A DNA stretch of 23,522 bases from a virus. Below are positions 1 to 6,682 of this stretch, piece after piece. The stretch covers positions 1 through 23,522 of the IMG/VR virus record IMGVR_UViG_3300042691_004022. The stretch is one strand, 5' to 3'. A program made the translations under genes and the position numbers. Position 1 is the stretch's first letter. Each line of letters starts with the position of its first letter. A model generated the notes under the pieces. The model worked only from the letters and a program-made list of their open reading frames with translations. It made no database searches and was not told where the DNA came from.

Positions 1-752
1 AGATCTTGTTTAATGAACTTGAAATTCAAGACTTAGACATTCTAGAAATCAATGCGTCACGTACTAACTCTGTAGAAGATGTGCGTGATAAGATTGTAAA
101 TTTTGTACAAATGATTCCATTTGGAGACTTTAAGGTAGTATTACTAGATGAAGCAGATTACTTATCACCTAACGCACAGGCTGCACTACGTGGAGTCATG
201 GAGGAATACCATACGACCGCTCGTTTTATTCTTACTTGTAACTATCCTAATAGGATTATCCCTGCTCTCCACAGTCGTTGTCAAGGCTTCCACATTGAGC
301 GAGTTGACGTTACTGAATTTACTGCTCGTGTTGCTACTATTCTCGTTGAAGAGAACGTAGAGTTTGATCTTGACACACTTGACACGTTTGTTAAAGCAAC
401 TTATCCAGACTTGCGTAAGTGTATTAATACTGTGCAGATGAACAGTTTAGAAGGCAAGCTACATACGCCCGAAAAAGGCGACACTGGTGAGGCTGACTAT
501 AAGATTGAAATGGTTGAACTGTTTAAGAAAGGTAAGATTGCAGAAGCACGTAAGCTAGTTTGCGGACAAGCTCGTCCAGAGGAAATGGAAGAAATATATC
601 GCTGGCTCTACGATAATGTAAATATATTCGGTGAAGAAGCTGTACAGGAGAAAGCTATTCTCATTATTAAACAAGGACTAGTGGATCATACATTAGTAAG
701 CGACCCTGAGATTAACCTTGCAGCCACATTAATTAGACTAAGTCACTTATGA
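1..752 (+). CDS. 44: Clamp-loader large subunit (T4 gp44-like), 5' truncated by window edge
   Basis: This is the ATPase subunit of the sliding-clamp loader, which opens gp45 and places it at primer-template junctions for the gp43 polymerase. The reading frame is open to the window edge (first complete codon at position 3), so the true start and the Walker A loop lie upstream. About 250 residues are present; T4 gp44 is about 319, so roughly the first 65-70 residues are missing. Visible hallmarks are the Walker B motif VVLLDEADYL, the AALRGVMEEY helix, the sensor-1 segment FILTCNYPNRI and the SRC arginine-finger motif in HSRCQGF. The helical collar follows at the C terminus. The stop overlaps the next ATG by 4 nt (ATGA), suggesting translational coupling. 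The partner subunit gp62 is not in the window. The family call is secure. Confidence 0.93.
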   Translation, partial: ILFNELEIQDLDILEINASRTNSVEDVRDKIVNFVQMIPFGDFKVVLLDEADYLSPNAQAALRGVMEEYHTTARFILTCNYPNRIIPALHSRCQGFHIERVDVTEFTARVATILVEENVEFDLDTLDTFVKATYPDLRKCINTVQMNSLEGKLHTPEKGDTGEADYKIEMVELFKKGKIAEARKLVCGQARPEEMEEIYRWLYDNVNIFGEEAVQEKAILIIKQGLVDHTLVSDPEINLAATLIRLSHL

Positions 753-1264
753 AGGAAAAGTTCGTTAAAGCCTACATGGACACAGCAAAACGTTTTGCTG
801 AACTAAGTCCTGCACGTAGATTACACGTTGGTGCTATTGTAGTTAAGGATGATAGAATTATCTCTATTGGCTATAATGGTATGCCAGTAGGATGGGACAA
901 TGAGTGCGAGTACAAAGACTACATGAGTGGTGATGCTGGTGGATGGTTAGATCCAGAAGAGATTTACGAGCGTTGGCCTCTTGAAGAATATGATAAAGAA
1001 GTAGAATCAAATCGTAGATATCGGTTAGTCACGAAGGATGAGGTATTACATGCAGAGTCAAATGCTATTGCAAAACTGGCGAAGTCTAATGACAGTGGTC
1101 TTGGGGCTGACTTATTTGTTACTCACAGTCCTTGTATCCACTGTGCCAAGCTCATTCATCAGTCAGGTATTCGTCGTGTGTATTATGGTGAAAACTATCG
1201 CAGTACTGACGGAATCGAATTCCTTGAAAAATCAGGGATTGAAGTAAAACAAATAGGAGAATAA
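749..1264 (+). CDS. cd: Deoxycytidylate (dCMP) deaminase
   Basis: This zinc-dependent deaminase converts dCMP to dUMP, feeding thymidylate synthesis during phage replication. The protein has 171 residues, similar to T4 Cd. The zinc site is clear: H101-A-E103, with the catalytic glutamate in HAESNAIAKL, and P128-C129-x-x-C132 in SPCIHCAKL. The N-terminal ARRLHVGAIVVKD strand and the SIGYNGMPVG loop are typical of the dCMP/CMP deaminase fold. An insertion rich in acidic and aromatic residues (about 50-95) lies between GYNG and HAE, as in other T4-type enzymes. The gene starts inside the stop of gp44 and ends 1 nt before the next ATG, and AGGAG just before that ATG serves the downstream gene. 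The four genes 44, cd, kinase fusion and DUF2061 look like one transcript. Confidence 0.95.
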   Translation: MKEKFVKAYMDTAKRFAELSPARRLHVGAIVVKDDRIISIGYNGMPVGWDNECEYKDYMSGDAGGWLDPEEIYERWPLEEYDKEVESNRRYRLVTKDEVLHAESNAIAKLAKSNDSGLGADLFVTHSPCIHCAKLIHQSGIRRVYYGENYRSTDGIEFLEKSGIEVKQIGE

Positions 1265-1265
1265 C

Positions 1266-2063
1266 ATGCCAAAAAGAATCTTAATTATGGGTCTGCCAGG
1301 TGCGGGCAAAACTTATCTAGCACAACATGTACTAGAGCATTTACAAAATGAAAAGAAAAAAGTAGGTTGGCTCAACGCAGATGATGTGCGTAAGAAGTAT
1401 AATGACTGGGATTTTAGTCACGAAGGGCGTATCCGTCAAAGTTTGCGTATGCGTGAACTAGCAGATAGTATGATAGAATATGATTATGTTATTTGTGACT
1501 TTGTTGCACCATTAGTCGAAATGCGTAATAACTTTAAAGCAGACTGGACTATCTGGGTTGATACTATCCGTGAGGGGAGGTATGCAGATACTAATGCCAT
1601 GTTCATAGAGCCTGAAGTTTACGACTTCCGTATTACAGAACAGAACAGCGAAAAATGGGGCGAATTTATCGCCGCACATATTATAGATAACAGACGTCGC
1701 CCAATATTTGATTGGAAGAAACCTACTGTACAAATGTTAGGTCGTTGGCAACCATGGCATGATGGCCATCGTGCATTGTTTGAAAGGCTGCTGGCAAAAA
1801 CTGGACAAGTTATTATTCAGGTACGTGATGTGCAAGGGTGGCAAGGTAGTAATCCTTTTGAAGTTGCTAAGGTTAAGGGATTTATCAAACGTGATCTAGA
1901 CCCTTTATATCAAGGGCAATATGAAATCCAAGTAGTACCTAACATTGTACATATTGGATGGGGGCGTGGCGTAGGCTATACTAGTGGTGAAGAGTCATTT
2001 GATGAATCTGTAACCGACATTTCAGCTACAAAAATTCGTAAAGAGTTAGGCTTAGATAAGTGA
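1266..2063 (+). CDS. Bifunctional P-loop kinase (APS-kinase-like) + NMNAT-like nucleotidyltransferase
   Basis: This 265-residue protein has two catalytic domains. Residues 1 to about 145 form a P-loop kinase with Walker A GLPGAGKT (9-16) and LNADDVRKKY, resembling the GDxVR motif of adenylylsulfate kinase (CysC). It also has an RELADSMIEYDYVICDFVAP segment aligning with the APS-kinase core. Residues from about 155 form an HxGH nucleotidyltransferase: GRWQPWHDGH (H165-x-G-H168) matches the GRFQPxHxGH signature of NadM-type NMN adenylyltransferases. GSNPFEVAK resembles their ENPFTAGER segment, and DISATKIR is the C-terminal ISSTxIR motif. The order (kinase first) is the reverse of NadR. Possible roles are NAD salvage, sulfate activation, or nucleotide-sugar/head-group activation; the substrate cannot be told from the sequence. 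The stop overlaps the GTG start of the DUF2061 gene. Domain calls are confident, function is not. Confidence 0.82.
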   Translation: MPKRILIMGLPGAGKTYLAQHVLEHLQNEKKKVGWLNADDVRKKYNDWDFSHEGRIRQSLRMRELADSMIEYDYVICDFVAPLVEMRNNFKADWTIWVDTIREGRYADTNAMFIEPEVYDFRITEQNSEKWGEFIAAHIIDNRRRPIFDWKKPTVQMLGRWQPWHDGHRALFERLLAKTGQVIIQVRDVQGWQGSNPFEVAKVKGFIKRDLDPLYQGQYEIQVVPNIVHIGWGRGVGYTSGEESFDESVTDISATKIRKELGLDK

Positions 2064-2263
2064 TTGAAACTACATCCCGTAGTATTGCTAAGACTATCAG
2101 TTGGAGGCTAACTGGTAGTTTTAGTACATTTGTGATATCCTATTTAATTTTAGGCAGTTTTTTAATTGCCGGATCAATAGCAATAGTACAAGTGACAGCT
2201 AATACTATATTATATTACATACATGAAAGAATATGGAATAAAATACATTGGGGAAGAAATTAA
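2060..2263 (+). CDS. DUF2061 small membrane protein
   Basis: This 67-residue protein matches the DUF2061 pattern throughout: the N-terminal SRSIAKTISWRLTG motif, two hydrophobic helices (about residues 20-36 and 38-52), and the C-terminal YYIHERIWNKIHWG. It is predicted to lie in the inner membrane with both termini on the same side. The biochemical role of the family is unknown. From memory, DUF2061 genes often sit next to or are fused with CysC-type kinase genes, so its 4-nt overlap (GTGA) with the kinase fusion is a meaningful pairing. The start is GTG at 2060. The next in-frame ATG is too far in to keep the conserved N-terminal motif. The gene ends right at the terminator hairpin. Confidence 0.85.
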   Translation: MIETTSRSIAKTISWRLTGSFSTFVISYLILGSFLIAGSIAIVQVTANTILYYIHERIWNKIHWGRN

Positions 2264-2287
2264 AAGGGGACTAGGTCCCCTTTTTTT
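2262..2287. terminator. Bidirectional intrinsic terminator between convergent genes
   Basis: A perfect inverted repeat has 10-bp arms (AAAAGGGGAC / GTCCCCTTTT) around a 3-nt TAG loop, followed by a T run to 2287. On the opposite strand the A run becomes a T tract, so it can stop transcription from both sides. It separates the DUF2061 gene (plus) from phoH (minus), whose stop codon overlaps the T tract. Confidence 0.93.
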
Positions 2288-3008
2288 AATCGTCACCGTA
2301 AAGGTCTAGTACCTCCTTAACGGCATTGTGTCGTTCAATATCACAACTATCAAAACGCACAACATCAATGTGAGATAACTTACGTCCTTCAACTTTACCA
2401 ATGAAGTCTATAAGTCCATTGTCTTTTAATCTGTCTGCTTGATTTAAGTCACCAGTTACTACCATTTTAGAGTTTTCTCCTAGGCGGGTTAGTAGCATTT
2501 TCATCTGGTTCTGAGTAGCATTCTGCATTTCGTCCGCAATAATGTAAGCATTCTTAAACGTACGACCACGCATGTATGCAAGTGGGCTTATTTCTATAAT
2601 ACCTTCTTCTAGCATCGATTCGATTTCCTTAGTTAGATAATATTCTCCTAATACATCGAAGATTGGTCTTGTCCATGGCGCCATTTTTTCATTTAGCGTA
2701 CCCGGTAAGAATCCTAAATCCTCATCCACAGAAACGGCAGGTCTTGTGACTATAATTCTATCAACTTTACCTTCTTGATAAAGTTTGATTCCCATTTGAA
2801 CAGCCAACAATGTTTTACCCGTACCAGCCGGCCCAATGGCAAACAAGATGTTCTTGCTGTCATCGTGCAACTTGTATAGATAAGACTCTTGGTGTTTATT
2901 GCGAGGTAACAGGCTTACACGCTGTTTTTTCGCAGGTTTGTGTGCATGGAAATCAATTACATTCACATCTGAAGTAAAACGTTTTTTCACTCTTGTGTTT
3001 TTACTCAT
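2286..3008 (-). CDS. phoH: PhoH-like P-loop ATPase
   Basis: The 240-residue cytoplasmic protein belongs to the PhoH family, which is common in marine phages. Its precise role is unsettled; RNA metabolism or helicase-linked ATPase and phosphate-stress roles have been proposed. Walker A is GPAGTGKT (59-66), followed by VTRPAVSVDEDLGFLPG and Walker B in AYIIADEMQNAT. The TGDLNQAD motif near the C-terminal half is also typical. The start is taken at the ATG at 3008-3006 because GGGAG lies 8 nt before it. An in-frame GTG 15 nt upstream would place the start inside that ribosome-binding site. The first 30 residues are basic and poorly conserved. It is the only minus-strand gene in this part and is divergent from the late block at 3167. 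A hairpin-rich leader precedes it. Confidence 0.95.
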   Translation of the reverse strand: MSKNTRVKKRFTSDVNVIDFHAHKPAKKQRVSLLPRNKHQESYLYKLHDDSKNILFAIGPAGTGKTLLAVQMGIKLYQEGKVDRIIVTRPAVSVDEDLGFLPGTLNEKMAPWTRPIFDVLGEYYLTKEIESMLEEGIIEISPLAYMRGRTFKNAYIIADEMQNATQNQMKMLLTRLGENSKMVVTGDLNQADRLKDNGLIDFIGKVEGRKLSHIDVVRFDSCDIERHNAVKEVLDLYGDD

Positions 3009-3036
3009 TAAGTTATCTCCCACTTTTTAGTAAAGC

Positions 3037-3075
3037 AGGACATGTAGCGACCGCCTCAGTAACTACAGAGGTCCT
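3037..3075. other. Nested inverted repeat in the phoH leader / divergent intergenic region
   Basis: AGGAC (3037-3041) and TGTAG (3043-3047) pair with CTACA (3063-3067) and GTCCT (3071-3075). An alternative compact hairpin is CCTC (3054-3057) with GAGG (3068-3071), extended by GTA/TAC. There is no T tract on either side, so it is unlikely to be a simple terminator. If phoH is transcribed from the space before 3100, this element lies in its 5' leader and could act at the RNA level. The other bases of the 158-nt gap contain only the promoter candidates listed here. Confidence 0.45.
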
Positions 3076-3094
3076 ACACTATTACTTAGTCATT

Positions 3095-3124
3095 TTGGAC
3101 TAAAGTAAACTGACAACATATGAT
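3095..3124 (+). promoter_or_regulatory. Possible sigma70-type promoter (weak)
   Basis: TTGGAC (3095-3100) and TATGAT (3119-3124) are separated by 18 nt, each with mismatches to consensus. It points towards the gene at 3167, which also has a late-type motif closer in, so this could give early basal transcription. Only moderate resemblance is seen. Confidence 0.3.
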
Positions 3125-3133
3125 TTAAAGCCT

Positions 3134-3141
3134 GCTAAATA
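3134..3141 (+). promoter_or_regulatory. Late-type promoter motif (T4 TATAAATA-like)
   Basis: GCTAAATA shares the TAAATA core of the T4 gp55-dependent late promoter. Its last base is 26 nt before the ATG at 3167. The same spacing is seen at two other copies (5454 and 17015), which supports it being real. No -35 element is needed for this promoter type. Confidence 0.55.
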
Positions 3142-3166
3142 AGAGTAGAACCTTCTAGGAATAACC

Positions 3167-3724
3167 ATGCGTGATATACTTGACGTTATTAAAAACGTAG
3201 AATCAATTTATAGTACAAACAGCAGTTTAAGTACACTCAAAGACTTTGAGCGTGTTCTAGACGAAATGAATATGTACGTATATAAAAATTGGGACGAGGG
3301 AGAATTAGCTTCAGGGCCCGCTGTTGACCGTCACTGGGTTACTGCTAGTTTTATGTGGCCACGTGAAAAGATGCCTGACCCGATGGCAGCAAAACGTTTG
3401 CTTGATTACGGATGTAGAGTAAAGTACGAAAAAACTCATTTAATTGAGCCACGTGAGGTTAGATCATCTGATGACTTCCGTCCAGGTACACGTAAAGGTA
3501 AGTTAGATCATACACCGGTATGGTTAGTTGAAATTACTATGCCTAAAAAATTAGTAACTGATATCTATAATGGTTATATGACTAAGATGAAAGAAAGTAT
3601 GGGCATTGGTAGAAGTGAGAAAATTGATGCTGCTCCAGTACAACCAGCTGAAGCTGCGGCGGCCACGGCTGCGGCGACTCCGGCTCCAGCGGCACCTGCT
3701 GCTCCGGCAGGGGGTGAAGTATAA
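3167..3724 (+). CDS. Conserved phage protein, probable virion component
   Basis: This is a 185-residue soluble protein with no recognised enzymatic motif. Residues 1-150 are mixed helix/strand and contain the distinctive PREKMPDPMAAKRLLDYG and HTPVWLVEITMPKK segments. From memory this protein pairs with the next gene in many marine T4-like phages and is annotated there as hypothetical or structural. The last about 35 residues are almost only Ala and Pro, a flexible tail. The start ATG has a modest AGGA at 3157-3160. The stop shares one base with the next ATG (TAATG). It is the first gene of a late-promoter block, which favours a virion role, but that is inference. Confidence 0.75.
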   Translation: MRDILDVIKNVESIYSTNSSLSTLKDFERVLDEMNMYVYKNWDEGELASGPAVDRHWVTASFMWPREKMPDPMAAKRLLDYGCRVKYEKTHLIEPREVRSSDDFRPGTRKGKLDHTPVWLVEITMPKKLVTDIYNGYMTKMKESMGIGRSEKIDAAPVQPAEAAAATAAATPAPAAPAAPAGGEV

Positions 3725-4458
3725 TGACACAAGTTAATGAAGGACTAACAGCAGGCGATCTTCGCATGTTAGTTGACAACATATTTGAAGTTGACAGTTA
3801 TGCTAGTAAGATGGGCGAAGACAAAGACATTGTTGTACTAGCATTTACTGTAAAAAATCAAGAACCTGCACAAGATCTAGTTGAATTTGTAGAAAACGGT
3901 TATGATTTTGTATTAGATGCAGATGCTAGCCCCGGCGAGCTTAGTGACGGAAAATATAAAGTGTTTGTAGAAATTGAACGTAATCGTCGAATTGCAGAAC
4001 AGATTATAGAACTTTTAAACGGTATTGGTAAACTAGCTGACTTAGATGATTTTAAATTTAGATACCACAAGAGTTTTAACAGTATTGATGCAGACGCTGA
4101 TAATTTAAGTAATACTATTCCAAAAACCAAAGACGAGTATGAGATTAATATTCAAGAAAATGTTATGAACAACTTTAGTAACTTTTTCGGACGTAGTTTT
4201 TTAGAAGCAGTTAGTGTTGACCATAATGATATTGTGTTCCAACGTAAGTTTGCAGAACCGTTGCGTATGAGAATTTCAGACTTTGGAACAACCGCACAAG
4301 TATATGACAATATTACAGGTCCGATTATGTTAGAAGGTAATGCAATGAGTGAGATCATGTACTTTACCAAGTACGTGGGCAACTATAATATTACTAAAGT
4401 TGGTGATAAATTTGTTTTTGAGAACGGCAGATACGCCGTAGCATTGGAGAAAATTTAA
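3724..4458 (+). CDS. Conserved phage protein of unknown function, probable virion component
   Basis: This 244-residue acidic protein has no transmembrane segments and no recognisable catalytic motif. The N-terminal part (residues 6-90) has alternating helices and strands around MLVDNIFEVDSYASKMG and IVVLAFTVKNQEPAQDLVEF. The C-terminal part is predicted beta-rich (SFLEAVSVDHNDIVFQRKF to the end). It is translationally coupled to both neighbours by 1-nt overlaps (TAATG at each end). It lies between the Ala/Pro-tailed protein and the spanin genes in a late transcription block. A structural or morphogenesis role is inferred from context only. Confidence 0.75.
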   Translation: MTQVNEGLTAGDLRMLVDNIFEVDSYASKMGEDKDIVVLAFTVKNQEPAQDLVEFVENGYDFVLDADASPGELSDGKYKVFVEIERNRRIAEQIIELLNGIGKLADLDDFKFRYHKSFNSIDADADNLSNTIPKTKDEYEINIQENVMNNFSNFFGRSFLEAVSVDHNDIVFQRKFAEPLRMRISDFGTTAQVYDNITGPIMLEGNAMSEIMYFTKYVGNYNITKVGDKFVFENGRYAVALEKI

Positions 4459-4973
4459 TGTGGCAATTTCAATGGATGTTAGGTTTAATACCTGAGTGGG
4501 TGTGGACTACATTATTAGTAGGCAGCGTGATAGGAATACTGTCAGCATGGTTATTAAAGCGTATACCATTTGTTAGTCAGTATAGATTTCCTATACAGGC
4601 AGTTAGTGTTGCAAGTTTATTAGTTAGCATATGGTTTATAAGTGCCAACAGTACTAATGCAGTATGGGAAGCTAAAGTTAAAGACTTAGAGGCTAAAGTA
4701 AAACTAGCTGAAGAACAATCTACTGAGAAAAATGTAGAAATACAAGAAAAGGTTGTTACACAGACCAAAGTGATTAAAGAAAAGGGTCAAGACATTATCA
4801 AATATGTTGATCGATGGAACACTAAAGAGGTAATCAAAGAAGTCGAAGGTCCTGAAAGAATTAGACGAGAAGAAGTGATCAAATACATTGAAAACTGTCC
4901 TGTTCCTAAGGAAATGATAGATATACATAATCAAGCCACAGAATTAAACAAAGCAGCAGAGGGCAAGAAATGA
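4458..4973 (+). CDS. i-spanin (Rz-like) inner-membrane lysis protein
   Basis: This 171-residue protein is predicted to link the inner membrane to the outer-membrane o-spanin and fuse the two at lysis. Two hydrophobic helices are visible (about 8-34 and 46-63). The short loop between them carries K, R and R, so the positive-inside rule predicts N-out/C-out topology. A long charged coiled coil follows (about 68-140, many K/E heptads). The C-terminal segment NCPVPKEMIDIHNQATELN resembles the conserved ending of many phage Rz proteins (Cys-Pro, then I-H-N). The next gene overlaps it by 4 nt and encodes a short lipoprotein, the classic Rz/Rz1 arrangement. Two membrane helices instead of the single one of lambda Rz is unusual. 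The call is well supported by topology and context. Confidence 0.8.
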   Translation: MWQFQWMLGLIPEWVWTTLLVGSVIGILSAWLLKRIPFVSQYRFPIQAVSVASLLVSIWFISANSTNAVWEAKVKDLEAKVKLAEEQSTEKNVEIQEKVVTQTKVIKEKGQDIIKYVDRWNTKEVIKEVEGPERIRREEVIKYIENCPVPKEMIDIHNQATELNKAAEGKK

Positions 4974-5236
4974 AATACCTTGCTATACTTTTAACTACAT
5001 TATTAGTTGCATGTTCAACTCCTGTACCCGTTAAGCCTAAATTTCCAGAAGCTCCGCAGGCATTAAAAGAAAAGTGCGAGCAGTTAAGAAAAATTGAAGG
5101 TGACAAAGTAGCAATAACAGAAATGTTAAAAGTTGTAATACACAACTATACCTTATATTACGAATGTTCAACTAAAGTAGAAGGTTGGCAAGAGTGGTAT
5201 GATACACAAAAGAAAATATACGAGAACATAAAATGA
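4970..5236 (+). CDS. o-spanin (Rz1-like) outer-membrane lipoprotein
   Basis: This 88-residue lipoprotein has a lipobox LLVAC with the acylated cysteine at position 15. Residue +2 is Ser, so outer-membrane sorting is expected. After a short Pro-rich stretch (STPVPVKPKFPEAPQ), the mature part has an EKCEQLRKIEGDK helix and a VIHNYTLYYECSTKVEGWQEW segment. These resemble larger Rz1-type proteins that follow Rz genes in myoviruses. Two more cysteines (about 36 and 56) could form disulfides with each other or with the spanin partner. The start overlaps the i-spanin stop (ATGA) and the stop overlaps the next lipoprotein's ATG. It acts with the i-spanin in the last step of lysis. Confidence 0.8.
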   Translation: MKYLAILLTTLLVACSTPVPVKPKFPEAPQALKEKCEQLRKIEGDKVAITEMLKVVIHNYTLYYECSTKVEGWQEWYDTQKKIYENIK

Positions 5237-5454
5237 AAATTACATTAATCATTGCAACAATGTTGTTAGCAGGCTGCGCCACTAATCCAGAAGTACAAAA
5301 ATCAATATCTAAAGATCAAACCATGGATAAGATGGCTAAAGCTGCTCTAATAAATGAAATGTTAGTTAGCCCTGATCCAATAGTACGTGCTAAAGGTGCT
5401 GATATTGCAGAGAAGTTTCTAGTAGAACCAAAGAAGAACTTATTTGGATTTTGA
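5233..5454 (+). CDS. Small lipoprotein of unknown function
   Basis: This 73-residue protein has a signal peptide and lipobox LLAGC (Cys15) followed by Ala-Thr, predicting outer-membrane location. The mature 58 residues are mostly helical and charged (KSISKDQTMDKMAKAALINEM, VRAKGADIAEKFLVEP). No family is recognised. It overlaps the o-spanin gene by 4 nt and lies in the lysis block, so a helper role in envelope disruption or superinfection exclusion is possible but unproven. Its stop codon touches the late-type motif that precedes the next gene. Confidence 0.75.
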   Translation: MKITLIIATMLLAGCATNPEVQKSISKDQTMDKMAKAALINEMLVSPDPIVRAKGADIAEKFLVEPKKNLFGF

Positions 5455-5461
5455 TTAAATA
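5454..5461 (+). promoter_or_regulatory. Late-type promoter motif
   Basis: ATTAAATA carries the TAAATA core; its last base is 26 nt before the ATG at 5487, and its first base is the last base of the upstream TGA stop. A strong ribosome-binding site (CAGGAGTGAG) follows. Spacing matches the copies at 3134 and 17015. Confidence 0.5.
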
Positions 5462-5486
5462 CTAATATATTAAGCAGGAGTGAGAA

Positions 5487-6050
5487 ATGTCAGTAGTTGA
5501 TTCAGTATTAAAGTTAATAACAAAAACACCAAAAGATCCAGATGCGCCTAAGCCCCCAGTGGGATCACGTTCAGAGCGTGAAGCCAAGCTAAAAGACAAA
5601 GCAGGTATGGTTATTTCTGTATTTGCATTGCTACTAGCAGTCAATGCTTGGTACGGTGGTAAGTTAAGTTCAACAGTTCTTAACAATACACTAGGCGCTA
5701 ACAACACATGGGCACAGTATCAAGCCAAAGCAGGACGTGGTGTTACATACGAAATTGCCGCTAAGACAACTAATGATCCACAATTAAAAGCAGAATTCCA
5801 AGCCGAGAAAGAACGCATGGATGCTGACAAGAAAGAAATTGCTGAAAGAGCTCGTGCTATGGAAGCAGTTCGTGAAGAAGCTAAGAAATCCAGTCCATGG
5901 ATCGGTTATGCTAGTACAGCATATCAACTAGCCATTGTTGTGCTATCAGCAAGTATTCTTGCAGTTAGTATGGGCATGTTCTGGGGCAGTTTTGTAGTAG
6001 CCGGCGTTGGCGTACTACTAAGCCTGAACGGCTTATATCTGTTCTTTTAA
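5487..6050 (+). CDS. DUF4337-family membrane protein
   Basis: This 187-residue inner-membrane protein resembles the DUF4337 family. One N-terminal helix (about 40-57, GMVISVFALLLAVNAWYGG) is followed by the characteristic STVLNNTLGANNTWAQYQAK segment. Then come a charged soluble helix (about 100-140, many E/K) and two closely spaced C-terminal helices (about 142-160 and 163-186). The family's function is unknown. It stands between the spanin/lipoprotein genes and the holin and has its own late-type motif, so it is expressed late. Involvement in lysis timing or envelope remodelling is an inference from position alone. The ribosome-binding site is AGGAG 7-8 nt before the ATG. Confidence 0.8.
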   Translation: MSVVDSVLKLITKTPKDPDAPKPPVGSRSEREAKLKDKAGMVISVFALLLAVNAWYGGKLSSTVLNNTLGANNTWAQYQAKAGRGVTYEIAAKTTNDPQLKAEFQAEKERMDADKKEIAERARAMEAVREEAKKSSPWIGYASTAYQLAIVVLSASILAVSMGMFWGSFVVAGVGVLLSLNGLYLFF

Positions 6051-6053
6051 ATA
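6046..6053 (+). promoter_or_regulatory. Late-type promoter motif overlapping a stop codon
   Basis: TTTAAATA contains the TAAATA core, and the TAA stop of the upstream gene (6048-6050) lies inside it. Its end is 17 nt from the holin ATG at 6070, shorter than the other copies. GGGGCG before the ATG is a plausible but imperfect ribosome-binding site. Confidence 0.45.
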
Positions 6054-6069
6054 ACAATAGGGGCGACAA

Positions 6070-6651
6070 ATGAGCGAAGAAGTAAAGAGCGCAAGCGAAA
6101 CAAAGAAAGAAGATTGGATGAATTCAAAATGGCGTCCAATGATGGGTTGGATGTATATGCTGGTCTGTACTATGGACATGGTTATATTTCCAGTATTATG
6201 GAGTCTATTACAGACTACTGTAGGTACGGGCCTTACACAATGGAATCCACTAACACTTCAGGGTGCCGGATTGTTTCACATTGCAATGGGTGCAGTTTTA
6301 GGTATCGCGGCATTTGGACGCACACAAGAAAAACTCGGAGGAGCAAACAATGGCGGAATACAAGCACCAGGAACAGGATTCCAGAGCGGGACTCCAGCAT
6401 TTGGCGCACCGCAATCAGGATTCGGTGCAGCGCCTGGGGGCTTCGGTTCTCCAGCACCAAGCACAAGTTACACACCAGCACCGAGTTGGGGCACAACTCC
6501 AACAGCACCAAGGTCTTTTAGTTCAGCACCACTCGGAGCCGCAGCAGTTGGTGCAGCCGGAGGTTTTGCGGCAGCAACAATGATGCCTGCTATGGACAAG
6601 CCAATGCCTAGCAGACCACCATTGGAAGAAGATTTTCCTGAATTAGATTGA
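6070..6651 (+). CDS. Holin (3-TM, GTA-holin-like family)
   Basis: This 193-residue protein is predicted to form inner-membrane lesions that release the cytoplasmic GH19 endolysin encoded at 12317. The family signature is clear: WRPMMGWMYMLVCTMDM, FPVLWSLLQ, then TQWNPLTLQGAGLFHIAMGAVLGIAAFGRTQEK. The hydrophobic segments lie at about 24-44, 45-55 and 66-81. Unusually, about 110 residues follow the membrane region, rich in Gly, Ala, Pro, Ser and Thr (repeats such as FGAPQSGFGAAPGGFGSP) and ending in an acidic EEDFPELD. This cytoplasmic tail roughly doubles the usual holin length. It could be a structural extension or a regulator of timing. The stop codon overlaps the -35 element of the next promoter. 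Confidence 0.85.
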   Translation: MSEEVKSASETKKEDWMNSKWRPMMGWMYMLVCTMDMVIFPVLWSLLQTTVGTGLTQWNPLTLQGAGLFHIAMGAVLGIAAFGRTQEKLGGANNGGIQAPGTGFQSGTPAFGAPQSGFGAAPGGFGSPAPSTSYTPAPSWGTTPTAPRSFSSAPLGAAAVGAAGGFAAATMMPAMDKPMPSRPPLEEDFPELD

Positions 6652-6676
6652 CATTTAGTTTATAGTGCTATATAAT
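6648..6676 (+). promoter_or_regulatory. Perfect-consensus sigma70 promoter for the J-protein/ClpA unit
   Basis: TTGACA (6648-6653), a 17-nt spacer and TATAAT (6671-6676) match the bacterial housekeeping consensus in every base. The expected transcription start is about 6682-6684, at or within 1-2 nt of the ATG at 6683. The mRNA would therefore be leaderless or nearly so. No Shine-Dalgarno sequence can be found between the -10 element and the ATG. Confidence 0.9.
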
Positions 6677-6682
6677 AGTACT

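Noticed and set aside
3090-3120. Minus-strand promoter for phoH (TTGTCA or TTTACT with TAATAG-like -10)
   Set aside because: Spacings of about 19 nt or mismatched hexamers only; too weak to list as a feature although phoH must have a promoter nearby.
6314-6583. Gln-rich alternative frame (and others at 6114-6521, 6233-6511) inside the holin gene
   Set aside because: They are frame shadows of the low-complexity holin tail, lack ribosome-binding sites and have no plausible protein features.
6665-6682. N-terminal extension of the J-protein from a GTG at 6665
   Set aside because: The -10 element would lie inside the gene and the canonical J-domain N terminus starts at the ATG 6683.
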